From the NCBI RefSeq assembly GCF_030269925.1, contig NC_085117.1, positions 11,780,731 through 11,844,730 on the forward strand: DNA of 64,000 bases. Reading direction: 5' to 3'. The notes under the pieces are model-generated. The model saw only the letters and a program-made list of their open reading frames with translations, made no database searches and was not told the DNA's origin. Both the position numbers and the translations under genes were made by a program. The DNA is from Bombyx mori (taxonomy: Eukaryota > Arthropoda > Insecta > Lepidoptera > Bombycidae). Shown one piece after another: positions 24,111 to 35,900 of the stretch (positions are counted from its first letter, which is position 1; each line of letters starts with the position of its first letter).

Positions 24111-25588
24111 GACTTTCTCTCAGTAAGTTCATAATTTAATGACACAACCACAGATAATAAATGTAGTATTTTATGTATTAACATTTTAACACAATTAATT
24201 AACATTTTCATTATTTATGTTTAGTGTTCAATACAGTCACGACGCTGCAATACATGTTCTCTTAGTTGTACTTCAATTATCATACCTTCCGATATTTTAC
24301 AATAAATGGAACTGATGGATAGGAACGATAGGATCAATATAACTAAACGTTCAACTCACGACGTATGAAAACTATGAAATTTCTATGTAACAATGAAATT
24401 GGGTGTGACTATATGCTGCCTGATTTTACCAAATACCAAATTCATTGGCTGTGGTGTTTTACTTAAATTGGTAAATTTATATATCATACAAAGTAACATA
24501 AATATATTTATAAAACAACACTAAATGTTGAACAATTATTAAATTATTTTAATATTGTAAGGAGAGATAAGGGAGCCCATTTCTTACATCATTAGCACAG
24601 CACAAGAATCGGTTTATGAAATATATTTTTGAAATGGGAAAAGCCATTCGGAAATCCTATTCTGTTAAATTAGGACAGATCTTCATTCGCAAATAGCAAA
24701 TGATTCCTAAAAGAAAAAAAATCCACTCTAAGGGATACGTTAAGTGGGTAGAAAAGTGACAGTTTTATACAGATAAATACATCTATGGAATAATGATGGA
24801 ATACCGTCTGCGCGAATGACACACGATTGTGACACGATCGTTTAAGTTGTCTTAATCAGTGTCAATGACAGATTCCTTTTCTTCGATTCGAAAATGAAAA
24901 ATTGCATTTTCAATTAAATGCAATGATCAATAAGCATAGTAATATTTAAATATCGATATAGATTAAAATAACATAGGTATCTATATCGAATAATAATAAA
25001 AACATTTTCGTTGTAAATAAGCACTGATTGTTTTTATTTAAGCATAAAATTTATTGTAAAAATAGTAAGGTTAAGTTTTTAAACAGATTATTTTTATTAA
25101 TAAGAGAACTAGTTGAACATAGTCCTAATAAGATTAGGTATATAAAATAGAAATATTGGTTAAATTAACAACAATGCACGTCACATACCAATCGATGTAA
25201 ATCTGCATGATGATTTATCTTCCTAGTAAAAGGCAATATGTTTTATAATTTTAATTCTACTTTCGCATATATAGTTAAAGCTTTATGTAAATTAATATAA
25301 AAGTCGTCACTGCAGGTTATGCATGGTTATCAATTATGATCCAGTTCTTTATTATTATGTACCGTGTAGCCGTGACCGGTTAGTGACATTGTTTACAAAT
25401 ACTCATCTTTTTAATTTTTTCAACCATGACCAACATCTCATTGGTCTTACAGCTTATTTTAACTACTAATGGTAGCAATTTCATTTTTTCGTTATTTTTT
25501 AATACCTTATATGATGAACCTTGTTCGGAGTCTTTTTATTTATATATATATTATTTATATATTTGGCTCATGTGAGTCTTTAGATAAT
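24111..25588. other. Intergenic, nothing recognised
   Basis: AT-rich sequence between the XPB 5' end and a transposon cluster. No credible ORF, repeat family or RNA gene is visible. Confidence 0.5.
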
Positions 25589-26127
25589 TTAACCCTTAAA
25601 GCGCGAACCGTCGATAGATCGACTCTATATTAATGCGTATAAAGTGTGGAGCGTCGGAATACCGACTACTGCGCAGTTTGGTTATAGGTTGAAATTTTGG
25701 CTTAGAGAAGTAACGAGTTTATGAGGGAGGAAGTTTCGCCATTATTAGGTGTCTAGTAATAAAGGAGGAAAAGGAGTGACTCGATCTTCGCTAGTTTGTG
25801 TACACTGTAAAAATGTCCATGGGGCTTATGGAGAAACATTTTGGTATTTTTTTTTATGTACTCGTTTTCTTTTTTTCCTAATTAAATAAGTACAGTTAGT
25901 TACATTACTTAGTTAAATACAGTACACATATTAAGAAATATGTTACATTTGAGTAGTTTGATAGGTCCCATTACCCATCACAGAAAGAATTACGATAATC
26001 TATCTACATTTGAGGAAAATAATTAAGATTCCGTGCACACTTAACTAAAAAAAGTGTTTTTTTTTTCAAAATCCTTTAGCAATTTTTGTATTTTATGTCA
26101 AAATAAGCTCGGCACTAAAATGGTTAA
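25589..26127. mobile_element. TTAA-flanked element (piggyBac-like, non-autonomous)
   Basis: The left boundary is TTAACCCTTAAAGCGCG and the right boundary, read in reverse, is TTAACCATTTTAGTGCC. Both begin TTAACC, consistent with a TTAA target duplication and short inverted ends typical of piggyBac relatives. No transposase ORF. The inverted ends are short and imperfect, so this is moderate evidence. Confidence 0.4.
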
Positions 26128-26317
26128 CAATGTGAATACCATTTTAAAACATGAAGTGGAAGTCTCAACGTCATTACGGCTGTTCGTCCAACAAACCAAT
26201 AAATAGAAATATTTCAAACTTGGGCGTCGATGTCTTTATAACTGAGGGATCTTGTCATCCATTATTTTCCTGGGCGCTATGGCTATAACATATATTTCAT
26301 CAAATGAAAGAGTCCAG

Positions 26318-26380
26318 TGCGGTAGGCAGCGACTTGGCTGTGCCTTTGCCATTGCCGACTTTCATGAGCGATGGCAACAA
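26318..26380 (+). repeat. LINE-tail fragment, family C
   Basis: GCGGTAGGCAGCGACTTGGC followed by TTTCATGAGCGATGGCAAC; the 3' half is lost next to a MITE. Confidence 0.5.
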
Positions 26381-26386
26381 CTATCA

Positions 26387-27098
26387 GTGTGCTTAGTGCG
26401 AGTTTTTTAACGCTCTCGATAGCGTAAAAGTTTACTCAATTTTGTATGGAGCTGGAACGTTTGCCTACATTTGTCGCTAGGGACGCTGTTTTAACTGCAT
26501 ACATTTTTACGCACTAAGCACCAGTGCTGCCAGTTGAAAAAATGCCGCAATCGTACCACAGTACAAAAAAAGTCGTACGCCTAAGGAAAATTCTAAATAA
26601 AAAATCGTACATACATAGATATTTATACAGACACATACACCAACAAGATTGAAATAGACAGTGCATGAACAAATTCATTCCATCATTCAATCATTCGTCG
26701 TACACGTCGTAGTTGTTCCAACTACAGGAAATATTAAAAGAAAGTTAAACAAATATGAACCCTATTTCTTTCGGGGAAAAGTCTTCTTTCATGTATAGAA
26801 ATTAGAATAAAAGGTGCTTCCCCGAAACTCTAGGCAATATTGGCAATATTCATTATTTTAATATTCTGTCCAAAGTTTTTCTTGAAGATTTTACGGCTCC
26901 GGATACTTGTCTTCAAAGGATTTGTTACAAAATTGCTGCCAGAACGATTTGCTTATAATAATGTTACAATTGATTAAATGTAAAAAAATCGTACGTTTTC
27001 AGTATGATTTCGATGCTTCGATCGTACTCGTGTAATATTTGCAAAAAGTCGTACAAATACGATTTAAACCCTACAGATGGCAGCCCTGCTAAGCACAC
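26387..27098. mobile_element. MITE family E, copy 2, split by a hAT insertion
   Basis: The left end GTGTGCTTAGTGCGAG and core (TTTGTCGCTAGGGACGCTG) match the copy at 14602-14774. The right end GCACTAAGCAC is interrupted at 26521 and the final bases resume at 27089-27098. Most of the right inverted arm is already missing, so this copy was deleted before or after the nested insertion. Confidence 0.65.
26522..27088. mobile_element. Non-autonomous hAT element with 8-bp target duplication
   Basis: 567 bases bounded by CAGTGCTGCCA and, in reverse, CAGGGCTGCCA. It is flanked on both sides by the exact 8-mer CTAAGCAC (26514-26521 and 27089-27096). Eight-base target duplications and CAGNG-type ends are hallmarks of hAT. 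The interior is A/T-rich with repeated words such as CGTAC and has no transposase. It is inserted in a family E MITE. Confidence 0.75.
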
Positions 27099-27100
27099 AG

Positions 27101-27406
27101 TAGGGACATAATAAATATGAGTCGACTATTATCAAAGCCGGCAATCTGACTTTTGGAAAATGATTGGTAAATCAGAAAAACGAATTATTGACTTTGTATT
27201 CCATCGGCAGTCACAAAACTCTTCGAAACGAAATCTTAGATAAATAACAGGTTAACTATTAACCTTTATTTAGTGAAGGTTTTGAACCGTATTCTTTGAA
27301 GGAGACGATTATATTCAAATCAATCTGTATTGACATATCAATAAAAATATTTTGTCCAAATGCACAGATTGCCACCTTTGATAATAGACGACTCATATGT
27401 TCCCCT
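27101..27406. mobile_element. MITE family F with about 45-base inverted ends
   Basis: The left end GGGACATAATAAATATGAGT...CTATTATCAAAGCCGGCAATCTG matches in reverse the right end at about 27363-27406 (AGGGGAACATATGAGTCGTC, TATTATCAAAGGTGGCAATC). The left end lies two or three bases after the end of the family E element. No ORF. Confidence 0.6.
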
Positions 27407-29792
27407 GAATAAAAGGGCAATTAAAAAAAGGCTATGCTTTATGGCGCGTTTATTGTTTATCCTACGAAGGTAAATAAAAAGCGGTATTCATTATTGTAGG
27501 TCATAATTTAATGCAGTTTTTTTAAACATTTGCTTCTGTTTGACTTATTTTAATATGACAATGGAATATTGTTTGATTTCTAGATTACATATCTATTACA
27601 TGAAATTATGTATTTTAAACAACTTTTATATTTTAATCAGTATTTGTACAGTTTAATACTATATTTAATGTTTATTTTAAAGGTACTAAAGAAATTAAGT
27701 GGTGAACTTTCAAGTTCTCTTCCGACGAAAGAAGCAGAGGTATTCTAGTGGACAACTTGATTATTATAATATTATCAGTACAGTCATCAATCGTAGTTAA
27801 GAACTTTGCCCAGACATCAACTTACACAATTTCAGCATCAGGTATAATACATTTTGTAACACATCTATAATAATTATGTTATCTTAATTTTTAAGCTAAT
27901 GACCGTTTTTATTTTGACTAGCAGGATTATTTCGAATTTTTTTAAATTAATTTCTTTGGGATATCGTGATTAAAATCGTACAGATAAATATAATTGTTAC
28001 AGATGTGACACAGTACAAGTCTATATCAACTAGCATGGAACTTTGAATTTATTAAAACAAATAACAATTTTGCTCTATAGTAATTCACAAATTATTTCGT
28101 AATGCTATTGTATAATATATTATAGAATATTATTTGATACTTTGTACATATAGCATTTAGATTTTAGGGCAAGAAGTTAGTATAAGGTTTTTTGTTGAAA
28201 TATTTAAATTACGATATCATTTATTTATTTATTTATTATTATAATTTGCTCTATAATTAAGTATCATAAGTAACTCAACAGATAGAAACAAGCGCACAGT
28301 ATTTAAACAACTTCTTTAGCCCAATCAAAACGTAATTCTTAAAATGCATTAAAATCATTTATTTTTATAATATTATACTCTTTTTTAATTGTCATAGTAG
28401 CAAGTGTCGGCTTGTTTAAATTGCAGTCATTCACCGAATCCGATCACTAATTGTTTTTGGAGAACCATTTTGCGGTATAGCTTTTCTTTAGGATATATTC
28501 CATTTTTCGACCTAATGGAAGTTTTGTCTTTTTATTGTAGATTAAATTAAAAAGACCGATTACCATAATTTAGAATGCGGAACTTAGAAATTAACAGATT
28601 GCATAATTTCGCTATAACATCATTTTAAAATTCAAATAAATTAAGTTTTTTTTTATGTTACACGCGCCAATGTCTGTATGCCGTTTACAGTAGCTAGTTC
28701 TCCACAAATGTGTGACAAAGGTGTCTCTATTTAGCCGCCGGATCTTGGTGACAGTAAACTATCACGCCACTACGTTAAAACCCGTAATTGCCAGTCAACA
28801 TGTAAATTATTTTCAGTTCAAAATCAACAAGGAGCGAGCTGTAAACATTCCCCTATTCAATTCGATCTATAAGATGTTCGTACAAAAATATGTTGCAGTT
28901 TCAAACCGCGCGCAGGAACGTCGACAGCGACTCGTTGCGTGTTCACCTGTGTTTGTCTTTATGTCGTGTCAGTCAAAATAATGGGACTAGGAGACAAAAC
29001 ACGTTCAAATTGCTCTAATCGCGTCAATACAAAGTGAACGATTGACGAAGCTTATAATTAATTATAAAACTTTTAACAGACTCAACTGCTCACATTCTGG
29101 ACGGTGACGCGGCCGGACACCTTGTAAATATTTTCTACAGACTGTGAGTAGCTGACCTCGATATATAAATAATAAATAGCTAATTTATAATTAATTAAAA
29201 CATTTTTTTTTAACATTTTATTATCTATTTCCTAGTGAGATTTCAATTATTACTCTGCTTTTAAACATCAGTCACTAGTCGATAACGGTAAATAATAATT
29301 ATTGTCACCATGAGGGGTGTAGAAGTACGGGAGAGCACCGGAGGGGGACCCAGGTATATTTCAACATAAATATGGAATGTAGCAAACACTCATTTGAAAA
29401 GACCCTCGGACAGTGGCGTTCGGCCATCAATTATTCTAACATTAAATTAGATACAATATTTACAATAAAATAGTTACTATGCGTCGTAAATTAACATTTC
29501 AAGCATTCGCCGCACTGATATGCATTCCTTGACGTGCGATGATAAATAAATATAAAAGTTGTTTAAACACAGGATTCTGAGCTGCCAGATAGAAATAACA
29601 CGTTACAATAGGTCACTTATACATCGACGAACCGTACACTGCGAGACGACGGCTCACCTCCCACAATATCAACGTCGTCGAAGATTACAATCGAAAGATT
29701 CATCGAACACAATCACGCTTCGATCGCATCTGTCCAAATCAAATTTACCTAAGAGGACATACTCGAACACGGACTCTGCGACGTTACGTCAT
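27407..29792. other. Intergenic, no gene seen
   Basis: AT-rich up to about 28680, then of more mixed composition. Short open frames (for example 28712-28981) lack similarity and splice context. A well-placed ATG with a possible donor near 29309-29354 is isolated and was not accepted. No repeat recognised. Confidence 0.45.
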
Positions 29793-29798
29793 TTTATT
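29793..29798 (-). terminator. Poly(A) signal of the membrane-protein gene
   Basis: AATAAA on the minus strand about 160 bases after the stop codon at 29958-29960. It is the first canonical hexamer in that direction. Confidence 0.55.
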
Positions 29799-29957
29799 TC
29801 ATTTCAGTCTTAGTTTTCGCGAAACTCAAAGACGGCGCGAGGAACGCGGAGGCGCGGCGCAATCGGCCCGCTCCCGAATAAATAAATATCAAGTCTATAA
29901 TACTCCGGGAGACGCCCGGTAATGGAATGTAAGCGTGGAGTGGGGCGGGCGGCGGCG

Positions 29958-32900
29958 TCACGCGTCGGGCGGAGCGGGCGGCGCAGCGCGGCGGGGCACC
30001 ATGACCACGGGCGGCGCGCGGGGCGGAGCGCGTGGTGGCGTGCGCGGCGCAGGGCGGGGCGGTGTGCCACGGGGCGGTGCGCTCGGCAGCAGGGTCGGCG
30101 AGCCGCGTGCGCCCATACGCACCCACCATCGCGTCGCTTTCTGCAGCAGACCGTCTTTCTTGCCACCGCGCCGCGCGCCTACAGCTTCTGCTGCACCCGC
30201 CCACTCGGGCACGTCGCTCACGCATTTATTCGGTGGAGGCTGGAAGCTGCTCCTTGTCAGCTCGGCTTGCTGGAATACGCATCAGGGTATGCTTTCGATT
30301 ATTTGTCTTTGAGAAAGCAGGCAAATTCTAGTTGTGTATTGATTACGTAGAAGGGGTCTAACGCCAGAACGTATTCTTTTACCTGATAAGCGACTCGGAG
30401 CTGTAGATGCGCATCCTGGCCGTACTCGCCATCGGGCAGCTGTATGCTAGGCGGTAGACCGAGCCTCTCGGCAGCGGCTGCGGATCTCGCGCGCGTCTCT
30501 TGCTCCACCATCTCTTGTAACCGCCCCACCATGGCTTGCAATTTTTGCTGTTTTTCCCATTCCCTAAAAAGCATGGTTTTTGGTTAGAACAGGTAGTTTA
30601 TTTACGTGTAAGATGATATTGTATTCGGCTAGGTGGTGGTGGTCTAAAATAGCACCATCCCTTTTTCTTCTCATGGGTGAGAATGGGCAGCACAGAAGAA
30701 ACAGGTCTGCATTACCGAACAAAGATCTGTTGGTACTGTTGCTATAAAGTGACGGGGCAGTGTTTATTTTAAAATATATTTCAGTTTTTGTCAAACATCG
30801 ACCCTTGCAATTGACTAGTGCATCTTGGCGCCCGGCACACGGCTATTTGATACTTTAGTTTAGTAAACCAGCTGGTATTCAGATAAGTTTTTACTGAGCT
30901 CATACATTATCATCACGTGAAGGCTACCCACCTTAACGCATGAGGTTGAAGTATTGAGTGTGACTTACGAGCATTAAAAAGGTATCTATATCTAGGTCTA
31001 TATCTATATCTACATCTAGGTATCATCTCTAGTATCTATATCTATATCTAGGTATCATTCCATACTTGAATGGTAGGGATTACATTCTGCTTGTCTTGCA
31101 ATTGTGTAGTCGGAAATTTCGACATCGTCGAGGGCAAACGCGTCACTAAGGTAGCTTTTGGACTAGTGGCTATAGAATTTTATATGCCCTACTTTCTAAA
31201 AGTATTGCAAATATTTGGTATTGATTATTTATTGTCAAATGAGCGTTGCCGTTGGATATCCTCAGCAGTTAGGAGTTTAGATTGTCTAATCTTCTAGGTA
31301 CTTTTTAAGCGCATATGACTTAGCATTGGCCGACACTTCCACCCTTACAATTTTTGTGGTATTCCGTCGTTTTCTACTCCTCATCAACAATTACGGCTCA
31401 CATGATTTTGCAATATCGCTCGGAGATGTCTAAGAACATCTTTGGCTGTGTAACCAATGCGCTATTTGTCATTCTTGTCCTTCAGGAGCCTCTAAACAAC
31501 GTCCATATTCAACGGCTTCAACCTAGAATTATCTCCCGCGTTACGGGTGTTCGAAACACACACGAGACAAACAAATACAGCTCAGACCAGAATGTCAAAT
31601 ATTCCACAAAATTATTGATTCCGACCGGCAATTCGTCCCAGACCCTGGTGATACCATCGCTAGGGTAACTAACTACTAGTACTATGCGGCGATTCGCAGA
31701 GGAAAGTTATGTCTTATACGTCGAGAAACACAGGAGGAGGGTAGTTAGTTAATTCAGAGTAGGTGGGTACGTTGCAAAAATGATCTATTGTAATACATTG
31801 TACAATATGAGCTTTAACAATTCCTCAGTTTTTAAGTATTGCATTTTTACGTAAAGGACACAGACCTTTCTTATTTAAAATTTTTGCTCAATATAGAATG
31901 GACAAGTATTGATTTATATAATTAGTATAAAATAAAATAATAATTTACCCACTTCAAGAAAAAAAGGAGTTATGTAGTTTTTTTCATCTCTAGTTTTTTA
32001 TTTTTTTATTTTGTATTGTTTAGATGGGTGGACAAGCTCACAGCCCACCTGGTGTTAAGTGGTTACTGGAGCACATAGACAGCTACAACGTAAATGCGCC
32101 ACCCACCTTTAGACATCAGTTCTAAGATCTCAGTATAGTTACAACGGCTGCCCTACCCTTCAGATCGAAACGCATTACTGCTTCACGGCAGAAATAGGCA
32201 AGGCGGTGGTACCTACCCGCGCGGACTCAGCAGAGATCCTACCACCAGTAAGCCCATTTTTGTCGATTTCCCATTGATCTATTCAGGTTTTGTCAAGTTT
32301 TCTTGATAGAATATTGTTTGGAATTTTGCAGATTTGATCGTTACAACTGACGTGACGCCCTTATACGTAACGTACATAAACGTGCCTACAAATTCTTGAT
32401 TTTCTCTTTTCATCGGTACGTTACTCTTATAGGTAAGTTTTTAAAAATTGTTAGAAATTTCTTGTATTATTGCGATTCCAAAAGCAGATGCGGTACTATT
32501 ATCGAGCCCAGATAGATGGATTTATAACAAGACGATTGAATAATATATTGACCTACTTGTGAAAAAAAGTTTCGATGTTATACAACTTACACAAATGTAA
32601 ATGAATATTAAATAATAAGTATACTTACAGTGTGGAATGATGGTGTCTGTGATCGTGCCGCAGGCGCGGCCCCCCCGGCGCGCCCAGCCGCTCCATGCCC
32701 GCGCACCCCGGCGCTTGTACCGAGAGCATCTGCAAATCACAACACACTGCTCTCACTTATGTGGTCATCTTCTACGTCAATCGGATTTAGGTTTTACTGG
32801 TGGTAGGACCTCTTGTGAGTCCGCGCGGTTGGGTACCACCACCCTGCCTATTTCTGCCGTGAAGTAGTAATGCGTTTCGATTTAAAGGGCGGGGCAGCCG

Positions 32901-35900
32901 TTGTAACTATACTTGAGACCTTAGAATTTATATCTCAAGGTGTGTGGCGCATTTACGTTGTGGATGTCTATGGGCTCCAGTAACCACTTAACACAAGGTG
33001 GGCTGTGAGCTCGTCTACCCAACTAAGCAATAAAAAAAAAGATTTTCTTTTTTACTTGGGACAGCCGTTACAATGAGAACTTCGACCTGATTTCTTAAAG
33101 TGGATGGATAGCATTAATGCTGTTATGTCTACGATCTTGATCTACAAGAAAATTATACAGAAATGTAATAATGTATTATTCCATGAGATGATTTTGCATT
33201 GATTCACATTTGGAATCACCCAAAATATAATATATATTTTTTGTGATTCTTTGTGTTTTTTCTACAAGCATGACTGGTCTTTGACCTTTTAATTTTTCAT
33301 TGACTAAGTACTTATTTTGTGTTAATACCAAAAATCAGATTACATCATGCTATTTTTATGTATTACATAATTGTCTTTACTGCAGCATTTCAAAAATATT
33401 CCATTTTGTTATTTGTTAGCAATAATATGATATTCAAGTATGAAAATAAACTCCTCTTACTTATTTCCAAGAAGTGTGACTTGAACTTTCTTACCATGTT
33501 TTGTAATTTAATCTTCTTTGAGTAATAACATCCGTCTGTATAGTCAATATTAGTTTGTTTTGAAAGCTATTGATTGGTATGCAAGATTCTATTTTATGTG
33601 TAGAATTTATGAGGCTTAACAATGTTTTGCTTTGAAATTGATCATGTTGAGTTGTAGACTAAACAATTTGCCATCATCCAATGACATTTCAATGCAAAAA
33701 TTATTGATAGCATATACAATTCCATTGGTTTAAAATATTTCAGATACCTTTAAAATACATGGGTATGTAAAATGGGTCAAATGTTCAAATTTTGTTGTCT
33801 CTGGCTCTCATTATCATAAGAATGAAACAAATAAAAAAGTGTTGATATAACTCATATTGGATTTTGTAACATTTTCTAACAAAAAAAAAAACATATCTTA
33901 TTTAGTCAATTTGTGATCTGTTCTGTAATAAACAGTTTAACTTAACATATTTTTTTTATTACAATTATTTGTATTTTCATTACAGATAATAGAATAGATA
34001 ATGCATTTAGGCAAGCCTAGTGGGATTTTTGCACCTATTCATTCAAATGTTTAGTGACTAAGACATCCTGTCTTAAATATATTGGGGCTCTAAACCATAG
34101 TTATATTATTCTCATTTTTATAATATCTTAAATTTTTGGAATATTTTTTAAATCATAATATTAAATAAATTCCCTTGAATATATTAATTGTGCAATATTC
34201 ATAAATCAGTTGATGTTTTTAAATTTATTTGTCAGATACATTTTAGGGGGAAAATAAGAACCCAGACCTTAGTTTACTCAGTAAGAGTTAAGTAAATTAT
34301 TATTATTACATGTTTATTTTCTGGGAATAAAATAATTTCATATTTACAATTTCAATTTTTAAAACAGTCTTATAGATAGCAAAGGAAATGTAAGCATGTG
34401 AATAATGTATGTAGGTGAAAACAACAACAATGTAATGTCACTTCGTTCACTCAAGCTCATTCAGTCAAATAGATAATAAAAAGTAATTTGTTTTCTACAA
34501 TAAAAAAACCCACAGCTTCCGATGAGCGTGTTGCTCTGCACATTTTATCAAGTTTGTATGTCACAACTGTGATATGGCTAGAGCTGATTACCGAACTGTC
34601 ATGAAAATTTATTTAAATTCACACAAACAATGTCTGGGTGTGACGTCGCTATCGGCGCGCCTCTTATCACTTGGCACGCTCCTGCCGTCTCGCGGCCATC
34701 CAACTCGCCTCGGGCCTCACTTGTCTCCACTATAAACATTCTTCCACTTTGTCGCAAGCTCATTTACAATTTGTTTTTAAGATTGGTAGATTCCAACCTA
34801 ACTGCTGATAGTTGTTTGTCTGCATACGTTTGTTTGGATTAAACGATGGTCATTTGAAATGTTTACTTACTATTTGAAACAGTGTCGTCCACAATAATTC
34901 TGGTAGGTTTTTCACCTACCGATGACAGGCAGTGTTGTATTCCCTTATCCACTTTTAATGACACAATATATAGTCACTAATAAACAAATCAAATACGATT
35001 GACAAACATTTCGAGATTGCACCGCACCGTCACTCAATTTTAGAATTTCTTTTTAGCAGTAAATTTTAAAATAAAACAATCACAGGGTACCAGAGATAAG
35101 CGCGTTTACAATAATTTACTATAATTCACTAATAAATAAAATTTGTTATAATGTTATTTACACTATAAAAATAAAATTATTTATTTAATAAAATAACATC
35201 TTAATTTCACTATCGCGTATTTCATTACAGAGTTTTGCAGTTCTTTTTTTCATATTGGCAGGGAGACATCTGCCATCGAGCGAGTCTTGTTGTTCAATGA
35301 CGCGAACGGACGCGGCGCGGCGTTCGCAGTCGCGTAGTGAGGACTGGGGAGTGCGGGAGGGGTTGGCGGTGCACCGGCTGCCCCGATGTCGTCGCACACA
35401 ACAACAATTTTGATATGGTTGTATTACTGCTACACACACATTTATACGTTCTGTCTAGTTAACTTTGTGTGCGTACTCATTCCGGTAGGTGCAATAATAC
35501 GATGAAAATTTGACTACTAGTGTGAGTAAAATGTGTTTGTGTGACAACGGACTGTGTATGTAATAGAATGTATAATATCACACATGGAAGTCGAGCTCGA
35601 TGGCAGCTACTGTTGGTGTTATACATGCGTAGCTATAACAGCAGAATGGTAATAGTGAACGATGACGCGTCGTCGGCTTGCGAGACGAGACGGACAGGGT
35701 TGGCATCGTTCAATGATGGAGTTGTAGTCACGTAGAGTATACCTACGTAACCAGTATCCACATTGATAATGTATCATAAGTACATATGAGACTTGGTCAA
35801 AATAAATTTTAACTCTTTCAAAACAGTTTACTTTCTTTTTATCTTTGCGTGTCGTATGCTTAGACTAAAAATAATTAGACACTACTGGTTCTGTTTCTTT

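Noticed and set aside
28712..28981. Plus-strand open frame of 89 codons in a less AT-rich patch
   Set aside because: No homology cue, hydrophobic pattern or splice signals; kept as intergenic.
29309..29354. ATG in ACCATGA context with possible donor AG|GTATAT
   Set aside because: Isolated; no compatible acceptor or downstream plus-strand exon could be found.
29922..30350. Several long plus-strand open frames in GC-rich DNA
   Set aside because: They are shadows of the terminal exon of the minus-strand membrane-protein gene; composition keeps all frames open.
31354..31668. Plus-strand open frame of 104 codons
   Set aside because: No recognisable domain, no splice context and no poly(A) link; minus-strand reading has stops. 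Possibly old repeat sequence but nothing to support a call.
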